Shown piece by piece: positions 1-5,925 of a stretch of DNA of 10,793 nucleotides. How positions within the stretch are numbered: the first letter of the stretch is position 1; every line of letters begins with the position of its first letter. The notes beneath the pieces were generated by a model that was not told the origin of the DNA, searched no databases, and was given only the letters and a program-made list of their open reading frames with translations. Both the position numbers and the translations under genes were made by a program. The stretch spans positions 6,223,008-6,233,800 of the forward strand of contig CP070627.1 in the NCBI GenBank assembly GCA_020355945.1. The letters are read 5' to 3'. The DNA comes from Candidatus Aminicenantota bacterium (GTDB lineage Bacteria; Acidobacteriota; Aminicenantia; UBA2199).

Positions 1-2
1 CT

Positions 3-56
3 ACAATAGAATGGATTAAGCGAGGGTATAATTTTCATACGTCTCCGGGCGAATAA
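3..56 (+). CDS. Possible C-terminal tail of a gene entering from the left
   Basis: One plus-strand frame is open from the first bases of the window to a TAA at 54-56 and would encode 17 residues ending in RGYNFHTSPGE. The composition (charged, aromatic and glycine residues, no low complexity) is compatible with the end of a real protein. However, 17 open codons are easily obtained by chance and no family can be recognised. If it is real, its downstream neighbour is the convergent minus-strand peptidase gene. Confidence 0.25.
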   Translation, partial: TIEWIKRGYNFHTSPGE

Positions 57-138
57 AAAGGTGCCCGCCAAAAAAATCTAACCTTTAAATTTTAAATTCT
101 CTCCTTTGAGGGATTCCAGGACAGGATATTGGGAGGGA

Positions 139-167
139 ATAGGGGCAGGTGGGAAACCTGCCCCTAT
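139..167. repeat. Perfect hairpin between gene ends (12-bp arms, 5-nt loop)
   Basis: ATAGGGGCAGGT (139-150) and ACCTGCCCCTAT (156-167) are exact inverted copies around the loop GGGAA. The hairpin lies 25 bp beyond the stop codon of the minus-strand peptidase gene, so it may stop or stabilise that transcript. On the minus strand no T-run follows it, so it is not a classical rho-independent terminator. Its GC-rich symmetric form suggests a dispersed palindromic (REP-like) element. I cannot tell from one copy. Confidence 0.6.
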
Positions 168-191
168 GATCTTATAAAGCAGTGGATTGAT

Positions 192-2477
192 TTAATAGGT
201 AACCGAATCCGTGGTTTCGTTGTTGAGAGCCGGGTTGTAGTTCATGGTGGCGTGGGTGACATTATTCACTGTAATAGTGAAAGGACCAGGTTTTTTCTTG
301 GCGGTGGATGATGTGAAGGTTACGGTTCCGCCGGAACCGGTGGTGTCTGAATCAGTGCCGCTGACCACGCCGCTCCAGGTCACATCAACAGTCGCATCAG
401 GGACAACATTGCCATTGGTATCTTTAATGGTAATGATGGCGTCGGCCCAGTAGTTTGCACCTCTCTTGTAAGCAGTCATGCTGATGTCAAACACATAGAT
501 TTCAGGCGTAGTCCCGTCGCTTACCGTGACATCTTTGGTGATATAATCTGTGGCGTCTTCATTGTCGGTAACGGTTAAAGTAACGGAATAAGTACCGGAG
601 GAAGCATAGGTGTGGACGGGGTGCTGCAGCGGAGAGGTGTTGGTGTCACCAAAATCCCAATCCCAGGAAACAATCCAGCCATCCGGGTCATCACTCAGGT
701 CTGTAAAGGTGACCTGCAGCAGGTCAGTGACATAGGAAAAATCAGCATTGGGCGGTTGGTTGCCCCCGACAGGGCCATCAGGCGTACCAGGGGTACGAAG
801 TTGAACCGAAGGATCGCCAAAACAGGTCCAGGTATCGGCCATGCTTTCTCCGCCAGGACCATTGATGTCGATCATCTTGAATAGTCCATTGGCAAACATC
901 CCGCCAAAGGTTCGTTTGGGTCCGGACTCGGATACTAAGAGATCAACCATCTCATCCTGGGCGTCCATGGGGGGGTTCCATGACTGGTTGATGGTGGAAC
1001 CGGCGTGGACAACAGACCCGGTGGGATTCCCATTATTGGTGGCTCGCTGCCAGGCTTCGCAGAAACAGGTATAGTTTTTGAAATTACCCACCACACAGGC
1101 CACGGAAACAATAAAAGGCAATTCGTATTCATTGACGAGGCCGTCAACGTTGGAATTGCAAAAACTCCAGCCGCAGGCCCAGCAAGTGGTACTACCATGA
1201 CCGCAGTACCACAGACAACCCTGGCCGCTGTTAATTAAATTGGTCAGGTTGGAGACGCTGCCCCCGGTCTGGTGGTTCGTATGAGTGGTATAACCATAGC
1301 CGGCTAAATCAGCAAGCAGTAAGTTAACATGCTGATAATCATACTCCCCATTATGACCCGGTCCTTCGGCAGAACCCATGCCCGTGCTATGCCTGAAAAA
1401 TTCGGCGGAAGAGAGTACATCCCGTTCATAATGGATGGTGCGCTCCACCTGGGTGGTGACATGGGCTGACGTTTCCGCTGAAAAACGACCCACAAAAATG
1501 TCCAGGTAATGGTCGTTGCCCACAATATAACCATAGTTGTTGTCCGAATCACCGGAAGAAGTGCTGGAAGTGGGAACTTGAGCATGGTCTCCTACCAACA
1601 ATAAATAAGTTAAACCATTGGTGTTGTAATAATTGGCAACATAGGTTTTTAAAGCAGCGGAACTGCCAATCGTGGAATAGTCAACCAGGTCCACATTGTA
1701 ACTGATGCTTTGTTTCCAGGTAACAAAGGGAGCCATTTCATCCATAAAATCGCTGTAACAAACGATCAGCATATTTCCAAAGGGATCGGGTAACGGTGTG
1801 TACGTTAATTCAGCTTCAGGAAAGTTGATAAAATGCCTTTGGTACAAATTCTTAAATTCACGTTGCAATTTGCCTTTGGGTTTTTTGCTTTTAAAGATGT
1901 TTTCTCCCACTCGGCCTGTGGTTGAAACTTTTACCTTGATCTTGTCATAGACCCGCAGCACCCGGGTAACCGGGTTGTACTGGAAGGGATACACGGTAAT
2001 GGCCTGTCCCCTGAAGTCCCTGATGATATAAGGTTTGGCAATTTCTGCCAGGTTCCCGGGGAAAAAGGCATCAGTTCGGTATTCCGCACCATATTCATAG
2101 GGAACAGTGTCAGGATCAACGGTTCTTAATAAATTGCCTTTTGAAGGAGCAATGTCAATGCCGGTAATTTCAGTGAAAGAGGAGTTCAAAACATCGACTC
2201 TCATCTCGGCTTCATCCGGTATGATCACGGATGAGGTTAATTTTGCTACCTCCGGGGCGCCTTTTTTCAGGGTGATCCCGGTCTTGGGCGCCAACAATTT
2301 CTTTGCCTGACCTTTCGGCGTGAGAACATTTTCAAAGTCATACGTATTGACTTCGAACCGTAAAACAACTTCATCAGCCGAAGAAGAAATAAGGGTGGCC
2401 CCATTCTTCTTGGCGGCAAATGAAAATGTTACACTAAACAAAACGAGAAAAACCAACAAAAATTTGAATTTTTTCAT
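192..2477 (-). CDS. Secreted gingipain-type C25 cysteine peptidase with PKD domain
   Basis: This encodes a secreted cysteine endopeptidase of family C25 (gingipain-like), about 761 residues. An Sec signal peptide covers residues 1-21 (MKKFKFLLVFLVLF...FAA). A propeptide-like region follows to about 220. The C25 domain spans about 235-560, with LLVGDHAQVP, a DNNYGYIVGNDHYLDIFVGRF segment, the catalytic histidine in YCGHGS (His427), the nucleophile in SVACVVGNF (Cys461) and the late CFGDPSVQL motif. A PKD domain follows at about 574-652 (WDWDFGDTNTS, HTYASSGTYSVTLTV), then an Ig/Big_1-like beta domain at about 658-750. I chose the start at 2477 because AGGAGG lies just upstream; an in-frame ATG at 2549 would overlap the promoter and put 24 unlikely residues before the signal peptide. 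No type IX secretion tail is evident. It probably degrades extracellular protein; the PKD and Ig-like domains may bind substrate or surface. Confidence 0.92.
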   Translation of the reverse strand: MKKFKFLLVFLVLFSVTFSFAAKKNGATLISSSADEVVLRFEVNTYDFENVLTPKGQAKKLLAPKTGITLKKGAPEVAKLTSSVIIPDEAEMRVDVLNSSFTEITGIDIAPSKGNLLRTVDPDTVPYEYGAEYRTDAFFPGNLAEIAKPYIIRDFRGQAITVYPFQYNPVTRVLRVYDKIKVKVSTTGRVGENIFKSKKPKGKLQREFKNLYQRHFINFPEAELTYTPLPDPFGNMLIVCYSDFMDEMAPFVTWKQSISYNVDLVDYSTIGSSAALKTYVANYYNTNGLTYLLLVGDHAQVPTSSTSSGDSDNNYGYIVGNDHYLDIFVGRFSAETSAHVTTQVERTIHYERDVLSSAEFFRHSTGMGSAEGPGHNGEYDYQHVNLLLADLAGYGYTTHTNHQTGGSVSNLTNLINSGQGCLWYCGHGSTTCWACGWSFCNSNVDGLVNEYELPFIVSVACVVGNFKNYTCFCEAWQRATNNGNPTGSVVHAGSTINQSWNPPMDAQDEMVDLLVSESGPKRTFGGMFANGLFKMIDINGPGGESMADTWTCFGDPSVQLRTPGTPDGPVGGNQPPNADFSYVTDLLQVTFTDLSDDPDGWIVSWDWDFGDTNTSPLQHPVHTYASSGTYSVTLTVTDNEDATDYITKDVTVSDGTTPEIYVFDISMTAYKRGANYWADAIITIKDTNGNVVPDATVDVTWSGVVSGTDSDTTGSGGTVTFTSSTAKKKPGPFTITVNNVTHATMNYNPALNNETTDSVTY

Positions 2478-2521
2478 TTGATGAACCTCCTGAGAATTTT
2501 TTTTGAATTTTGACAACATAT

Positions 2522-2549
2522 ATTTTACACAAAATCGAGTATATGTCAA
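2522..2549 (-). promoter_or_regulatory. Sigma70-type promoter of the C25 peptidase gene
   Basis: Read on the minus strand, TTGACA (2549 down to 2544) is followed after 16 nt by TAAAAT (2527 down to 2522). This predicts a start near 2514 and a leader of roughly 37 nt containing AGGAGG before the ATG at 2477. The -35 box is a full consensus match and the -10 box has five of six positions. Confidence 0.7.
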
Positions 2550-2559
2550 TACACCATTG

Positions 2560-2635
2560 GTTGTATTTTTGGGTGGAAAATTTTTTTAAAAAAATGTACA
2601 ACTTAAGTTGTATTTTCTGAAAAAGGTTGTATTTT
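2560..2635. promoter_or_regulatory. Cluster of GTTGTATTTT repeats with a 16-bp perfect palindrome
   Basis: The decamer GTTGTATTTT occurs at 2560-2569, 2607-2616 and 2626-2635. The middle copy is part of the exact palindrome TACAACTTAAGTTGTA (2597-2612). AATACA at 2549-2554 is also an inverted partner of TGTATT in the first copy. The cluster lies directly upstream of the minus-strand peptidase promoter and 70-145 bp before the plus-strand gene at 2704. It is therefore placed to bind a dimeric regulator of one or both genes. The regulator is unknown. Confidence 0.5.
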
Positions 2636-2703
2636 CCCGGGTTCTTGGCGGCTTTCTTAGTTAATTTTCATGAGTTGAAATTCATATCCATTTATTTTAA
2701 AAT

Positions 2704-3318
2704 ATGTCCATGAAAAGGAAAATGAAAAATAAACATTTAAACGCAAATTTAATAACGGTTTTGGTGTCATTTTTTTTTACAGCAGTGGTTTTTACCGGCT
2801 TATTAAGCGGAGCAGCTTTGGATAAACCCCCGGAATCGAACCGGATGAAACCCGATCATGCGCCCACACCTTTCAGTGCGGAACAGATTCGCCAGGGGTG
2901 TCCCCGGGACCGGAAAATCGTATTCCAGGTAGAAGCCTTCGGGCAGCCGGTTATTTTTCAAACCCTTACGTTTGTCAGTGTTTATGAAGAAAAAGTGGTT
3001 TTCGAGTCGGTGACCACGGGTATGGATGGGAAACAGAGGGGTGCAAAAAAAATGACCGTTGGTACATGGAAGGACCTGCAGTCGCACGCATCGTTTCCAG
3101 GAGCCCGGACTAAGATTCAATCGGAATCCTTCACCGTTCCTGCCGGTACTTTCGATTGCTGGCGCTATGAAGTGACTTTGAAAAAAGGTAACCAAACCAA
3201 TGTACAGCGTTACTGGTTTGCAAAAAAACTCCCGGGTCCGCCTATTTGTTTCGAGGAAACCGCCAATGGGCGAGTTGCCTATAAAATGACCATGCTAAAA
3301 ACCGGACGAGAGGAGTAA
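2704..3318 (+). CDS. Exported protein of unknown function (DUF3108-like beta fold possible)
   Basis: A protein of about 204 residues with a basic N-terminus (MSMKRKMKNKH) and one hydrophobic segment at about 14-38, typical of a signal peptide or membrane anchor (cleavage possibly near SGAA). The remainder is soluble. Residues 87-105 look like beta strands (FVSVYEEKVVFESVT). Residues 139-180 contain ESFTVPAGTFDCWRYEV and RYWFAKKLPGPP, a pattern seen in DUF3108-like periplasmic beta proteins, in which a 'tVPAGtFdcw' strand precedes an '.ywfak.lPG.p' strand. I cannot assign a function. The start is uncertain: ATG codons at 2704, 2710 and 2722 are in frame, and none has a strong Shine-Dalgarno sequence. 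It is divergent from the peptidase gene and may share its regulatory region. Confidence 0.75.
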   Translation: MSMKRKMKNKHLNANLITVLVSFFFTAVVFTGLLSGAALDKPPESNRMKPDHAPTPFSAEQIRQGCPRDRKIVFQVEAFGQPVIFQTLTFVSVYEEKVVFESVTTGMDGKQRGAKKMTVGTWKDLQSHASFPGARTKIQSESFTVPAGTFDCWRYEVTLKKGNQTNVQRYWFAKKLPGPPICFEETANGRVAYKMTMLKTGREE

Positions 3319-3324
3319 ATTGCC

Positions 3325-3349
3325 TAAAACTTTGCCTGGTAACCAAAAT
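3325..3349 (+). repeat. 25-bp direct repeat, left copy
   Basis: The stretch beginning TAAAACTTTGCCTGGTAACC recurs at 4207-4231 with 24 of 25 identical positions (the second copy reads GGTACCC where this reads GGTAACC). The two copies bracket the block of broken genes, just after the stop codon of the exported protein gene on the left and just before the arsenic-operon promoter on the right. Confidence 0.75.
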
Positions 3350-3372
3350 CCCTTTGGTCCTTTAAAATAACT

Positions 3373-3414
3373 AAAAAATTAGCCACGAAGTTACACGAAG
3401 GAACACGAAGGAAA
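3373..3414 (+). repeat. Dispersed ACACGAAG repeat, copy A
   Basis: After AAAAAATTAGC the unit CACGAAG is repeated three times at about 10-bp intervals (CACGAAGTTA, CACGAAGGA, ACACGAAGGA). The first 23 nt (3373-3395) are identical, inverted, to 9862-9884. It is a short non-coding interspersed repeat of unknown function. It lies between the exported-protein gene and the APP1 remnant. Confidence 0.7.
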
Positions 3415-3440
3415 GGAGAATGGTGCCGGTAAATTATTAG

Positions 3441-3980
3441 CCTTATATTTTTATATTTCAAATTTTTAAAATAGAGGGTGATTTTAATAAAAAGCGTTTC
3501 GAGGAAAGGCTGCGCATGTTCCTGGTGGATAATGAACGTAATAAACAAATTACCATTAGCTTGATGGGAAAAACCTTTACCATGAAACCCTCTCAGCCTA
3601 ACGGCCATTTTTACGGTGAAGTAAAAATTCCCGCGGGTGAGTTGAAAGATTCAATTACATATCAAGCCCTGGGCGTCAAAGGCAATCGTCAATTCGAAGG
3701 AATCGGCTATTTACTGGAACCTGGAGGTGTTTCCGTGGTCTCGGATATCGATGATACCATAAAAGACAGTCAAGTGTTGGATAAAAAGAAAACAGTGGAA
3801 AAGACATTTTTGGAAGAGTTTGAGGCTATTCCCGGTAATCTGTTTCATATTTTCATCAGGGATGTTACACCCGAGGTAGATAAAACCAGGCGTTTCCAGG
3901 AGGCTTTTAAAGGCATACCCCAAAACAAATGGACCATTTTCACTGACGCGGCGGTATTAAAAAATTTAAAGATCAGGTAG
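3441..3980 (+). pseudogene. APP1-type (DUF2183) phosphatidate phosphatase remnant, core deleted
   Basis: The frame is open from 3441; homology-like sequence begins near 3489 (KKRFEERLRMFLVDNERNK), before the only ATG (3516), so the natural 5' end is probably lost. Numbered from 3516, residues 1-70 resemble the beta-rich N-terminal part of the family (NGHFYGEVKIPAGEL). Residues 75-86 hold the HAD-like nucleophile motif SDIDDTIKDS, followed by TFLEEFEAIPGN (98-108). The sequence then jumps directly to LFHIFIRDVTPE (109-120) and WTIFTDAAVL, which match the C-terminal end of the family. The expected middle of roughly 100 residues, including the conserved GDSGxxD-type motif, is missing. The apparent junction is at about 3834-3842. 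The remnant keeps the reading frame, but loss of the later HAD motifs should make it catalytically dead. Its last codons overlap the toxin remnant on the other strand. Confidence 0.72.
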
Positions 3981-4061
3981 CATCATCTTCTCTCGCTAAT
4001 GCTAATATTTTTTTGTTTTTGCTAAAGCGATTAATGGTCCTGCATCGTTCACAATGATCAT
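3973..4061 (-). pseudogene. DUF3368/PIN-domain toxin remnant
   Basis: On the minus strand an ATG at 4061 opens MIIVNDAGPLIALAKTKKY, followed by TAG at 4002-4004. This is the characteristic start of DUF3368/VapC-like PIN ribonucleases ('MIIVsDagPLIaLAk'), whose first acidic residue (Asp6 here) belongs to the metal site. In another frame, 4005 down to 3973 reads LALAREDDAT then TGA, which looks like the helical C-terminus of the same family. The roughly 100-130 residue middle of the toxin is absent. It starts 8 nt after the antitoxin stop, the normal toxin-antitoxin spacing. The N-terminal identification is fairly strong; the C-terminal match is only a suggestion. Confidence 0.6.
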
Positions 4062-4069
4062 ATTTTTAC

Positions 4070-4206
4070 CTATAAGATATCATCCAGGTCCGTATCCACC
4101 TCATTTTCAGGATAATCCACCACATCGATCACCGTTTCCTTTAATATCTCTAAAAATTCATCTATAGATAATCCGGCGATTTTAGAGTGGAAGGAGTGGT
4201 GAAACT
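4070..4206 (-). pseudogene. UPF0175-type antitoxin remnant (C-terminal part)
   Basis: The minus-strand frame ends in HSKIAGLSIDEFLEILKE, then DVVDYPENEVDTDLDDIL and TAG (4070-4072). The pattern 'AGlS..EFLeiL...i.vvdY.eeEl..DL..l' matches the C-terminal half of UPF0175 antitoxins, which usually precede DUF3368 toxins, as here. The N-terminal DNA-binding half is not present. Upstream of residue HHSF the frame runs straight into the 25-bp direct repeat, so the extended open frame to an ATG at 4258 is probably accidental. The family assignment is from memory of the pattern and is supported by the adjacent PIN-toxin start. Confidence 0.55.
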
Positions 4207-4231
4207 TAAAACTTTGCCTGGTACCCAAAAT
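4207..4231 (+). repeat. 25-bp direct repeat, right copy
   Basis: This is the second copy of the repeat at 3325-3349 (24/25 identical). It ends 6 bp before the -35 box of the arsenic operon and interrupts the antitoxin remnant. It may mark a recombination or insertion boundary. Confidence 0.75.
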
Positions 4232-4237
4232 TAACTG

Positions 4238-4266
4238 TTGACATTTTAAGGAATCCATTATAAAAT
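4238..4266 (+). promoter_or_regulatory. Sigma70-type promoter of the arsenic/thiol operon
   Basis: TTGACA (4238-4243), a 17-nt spacer and TAAAAT (4261-4266) form a near-consensus promoter with a start expected near 4272. The operator dyad at 4270-4289 overlaps that start, the usual arrangement for repression. No other strong promoter is evident before the downstream genes, which are closely spaced on the same strand. Confidence 0.75.
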
Positions 4267-4269
4267 ACT

Positions 4270-4289
4270 ATATCGGTAGGTGACGATAT
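4270..4289. promoter_or_regulatory. Operator dyad 1, ATATCG-N8-CGATAT
   Basis: Perfect 6-bp arms ATATCG (4270-4275) and CGATAT (4284-4289) lie 14 bp apart, start to start, over the predicted transcription start. A matching site with one changed base lies at 4394-4413. The A/T-rich dyad next to a metalloid-resistance operon suggests an ArsR/SmtB-family repressor site. The assignment to ArsR is inference. Confidence 0.6.
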
Positions 4290-4377
4290 GGTTGCAAAAG
4301 TTGAGAAAATTCTTGAAGCGCTTGGAGAAAGCATTACATGCAAACAGGGAAACAGGGAGGTGATATGCAAAAAGTAA
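4288..4377 (+). CDS. Small leader reading frame (29 aa, two Cys)
   Basis: ATG at 4288 is preceded by AGGTGA (4278-4283), a reasonable ribosome binding site 4 nt away, and the frame ends in TAA at 4375-4377. The predicted peptide starts MVAKVEKILEALGE and ends CKQGNREVICKK, amphipathic at first, with cysteines at 18 and 27. It is the first thing translated from the operon promoter. The start LEALGE faintly recalls the first helix of ArsR-family repressors (FKALGD), so a remnant of arsR is possible, but nothing after it fits. It could also be a regulatory leader peptide or a real thiol micro-protein. No known family recognised. Confidence 0.4.
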   Translation: MVAKVEKILEALGESITCKQGNREVICKK

Positions 4378-4433
4378 AAAATTTTCTCCAAATATATCGG
4401 TATATCGGGATATACAAAAATACATTGAGGTAA
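4365..4433 (+). CDS. Small leader reading frame (22 aa) before the permease
   Basis: ATG at 4365 has an excellent ribosome binding site (GGGAGGTGAT ends directly before it). The frame MQKVKNFLQIYRYIGIYKN... ends at 4433, 5 nt before the GTG start of the permease. It overlaps the end of the preceding small frame by 13 nt, so translation of all three could be coupled. The coding stretch contains the second operator dyad (4394-4413), so the peptide sequence may be a by-product of the DNA site. The strong ribosome binding site is the main evidence. Confidence 0.35.
   Translation: MQKVKNFLQIYRYIGIYKNTLR
4394..4413. promoter_or_regulatory. Operator dyad 2, ATATCG-N8-GGATAT
   Basis: This has the same length and layout as the site at 4270-4289: ATATCG (4394-4399), eight bases starting GTA, then GGATAT (4408-4413), with one base different from the perfect dyad. 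The two sites are 124 bp apart. It may act as a second repressor site allowing looping or roadblock control. It lies within the second small reading frame. Confidence 0.55.
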
Positions 4434-4438
4434 CAGCA

Positions 4439-5614
4439 GTGAAAGAATGGAAGATATTTTTCCTGGTTGCAGGAATATTTTTTCTTTGTTATTTTTTCCC
4501 CCTGGACCTGGTTCCCTTTAGGGGGCCTATTTTCGAGTCACTGGCCCTGGTGCAGTGGTATGCGCGCGAGCATGTGTTGTTGTGCCTGGTTCCCGCCTTT
4601 TTTATTGCCGGAGCCATTTCCGTATTTCTCAGCCAGGAGTCGGTGATCAAATACCTGGGCCCGGAAGCCAACAAATTCCTCTCTTATGGAGTGGCTTCTG
4701 TATCCGGGACCATCCTGGCGGTATGTTCCTGCACTGTGTTGCCTCTGTTTTCAGGAATCTATAAAAGAGGAGCCGGCCTGGGACCTGCCGCGACCTTTCT
4801 TTACTCAGGCCCTGCCATCAATGTGCTGGCTATTATCCTCACCGCCAGGGTGCTGGGCTGGCAACTGGGATTGGCGCGGGCTGTTGGGGCCGTTGTTTTC
4901 AGTATTGTCGTCGGGTTCCTGATGCACGTGTTTTTTTTAAAAGAAGAAAAAGAACGACCCGCGGCAGAAGGTTTTAAAATGGTGGGAACCACGGATGAAC
5001 GTCCGCTGTGGAAAAATGCCCTCTATTTTGCTGTCATGGTCTTTATCTTAGTTTTTGCCAACTGGGGAAAACCCGGTACAGGAGATGGAGATACCGGGCT
5101 GTGGCCTTTGATTTTCCGATATAAATGGTGGATTACCGGCGTCTTCCTGGTATCGCTGGCATATATGCTCCTTGGTTGGTTCCAAAAGGATGAACTTAAC
5201 GATTGGGTTTCGTCTTCATGGGGATTTGCCAAACAAATCATGCCGCTTCTCTTCCTGGGAGTCCTGGCCGCCGGTATCCTGCTGGGCCGTCCGGGAAATG
5301 AGGGTTTAATTCCTTCATCGGCAATTGAGAGCCTGGTGGGCGGCAATTCCATATTTGCCAACTTCTTTGCTTCTATAGTAGGGGCCTTCATGTACTTTGC
5401 CACACTTACGGAAGTCCCGATACTGGAAGGACTGATCGGAGCCGGAATGGGTAAAGGTCCTGCCCTGGCCCTGCTGCTGGCCGGACCAGCCTTGAGCCTT
5501 CCCAACATGCTGGTCATCCGTGGTGTTTTAGGTACAAAAAAGACCATGGTATTTGTTAGTCTTGTGGTCATGATGGCAACAATCACCGGGATTATTTATG
5601 GAGCACTGTTTTAA
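4439..5614 (+). CDS. ArsP/SO_0444-like permease (PF03773 family)
   Basis: A 391-residue polytopic membrane protein with about 8-10 hydrophobic segments in two halves. The first half carries the family hallmark at 94-130: AVCSCTVLPLFSGIYKRGAG followed by LGPAATFLYSGPAINVLA, with Cys96 and Cys98 in a membrane helix. The second half has a related segment, FATLTEVPILEGL and AGPALSLPNM. Members of this permease family export trivalent organoarsenicals (ArsP) or metals. A paired-Cys helix fits binding of thiophilic ions, but the substrate here cannot be read from sequence. Translation starts at a GTG (4439), with GAGG 8 nt upstream. It is the first full gene of the operon; genes for thiol proteins follow 51 nt later. 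Confidence 0.88.
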   Translation: MKEWKIFFLVAGIFFLCYFFPLDLVPFRGPIFESLALVQWYAREHVLLCLVPAFFIAGAISVFLSQESVIKYLGPEANKFLSYGVASVSGTILAVCSCTVLPLFSGIYKRGAGLGPAATFLYSGPAINVLAIILTARVLGWQLGLARAVGAVVFSIVVGFLMHVFFLKEEKERPAAEGFKMVGTTDERPLWKNALYFAVMVFILVFANWGKPGTGDGDTGLWPLIFRYKWWITGVFLVSLAYMLLGWFQKDELNDWVSSSWGFAKQIMPLLFLGVLAAGILLGRPGNEGLIPSSAIESLVGGNSIFANFFASIVGAFMYFATLTEVPILEGLIGAGMGKGPALALLLAGPALSLPNMLVIRGVLGTKKTMVFVSLVVMMATITGIIYGALF

Positions 5615-5665
5615 GGAATTCCACGAATCGTAAAGCGATATAAGATGAGTAAGAAGGAGGTTACG

Positions 5666-5899
5666 ATGAAAAAGATACAAATTTTAGGGACCGGGTGTGC
5701 CAAATGCAAAAAAATCGCAGAGCTTGCCGAAAAGGCAGCCAATGAGCTGGAAATTCAATACGAGCTGGAGAAGGTGACCGATCTCAACGACATCATGAAT
5801 TTCGGTGTCATGGTCACCCCGGCCCTTGTAGTGGACGGCGAAGTGAAAATCGCCGGAAAAGTCCCGAAAATAGATAACATCAAAAGGATGTTGTTATAA
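5666..5899 (+). CDS. TM0996/MTH895-type mini-thioredoxin, copy 1
   Basis: A 77-residue small redox-active disulfide protein. It begins MKKIQILGTGCAKCKK, with the active-site pair Cys11/Cys14 (CAKC) after the first beta strand, and has the cis-proline loop VTPALVV at 50-56 (Pro52), giving a complete minimal thioredoxin fold. It is probably cytoplasmic, as no signal peptide is seen. I start it at 5666 because AAGGAGG lies 5 nt upstream; an in-frame ATG at 5645 would place that ribosome binding site inside the gene. It is about 55% identical by hand count to the second copy at 6451. Family members reduce or carry disulfides and are often encoded beside this permease type in metalloid operons. 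Likely role: dithiol donor to CcdA or to a bound metalloid. Confidence 0.88.
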   Translation: MKKIQILGTGCAKCKKIAELAEKAANELEIQYELEKVTDLNDIMNFGVMVTPALVVDGEVKIAGKVPKIDNIKRMLL

Positions 5900-5925
5900 G
5901 AACACTAAATTAAAAGGAGGATACG

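Noticed and set aside
2803..3195. Minus-strand open frame of 130 codons opposite the exported protein gene
   Set aside because: The plus-strand frame has a signal peptide and sensible domain pattern; this one is an antisense shadow with no ribosome binding site or family resemblance.
3373..3414. CRISPR-like array
   Set aside because: The units are only 9-10 bp with no spacers of constant length and no cas genes; the same applies to 9806-9837.
4070..4258. A complete 62-aa minus-strand gene starting at 4258
   Set aside because: Its first 19 residues or so come from the 25-bp repeat and promoter DNA; the same residues appear from the other repeat copy, so only the C-terminal part is treated as an antitoxin remnant.
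4288..4377. Calling the first small frame a truncated arsR
   Set aside because: Only a faint similarity (LEALGE) to the first ArsR helix is visible, with no helix-turn-helix or metal motif, so it was kept as an unassigned small frame.
5023..5586. Long minus-strand open frame (187 codons) opposite the permease
   Set aside because: It lies wholly inside the well-supported permease gene, is rich in Pro/Ser/Arg/Thr typical of antisense frames, and has no recognisable motif.
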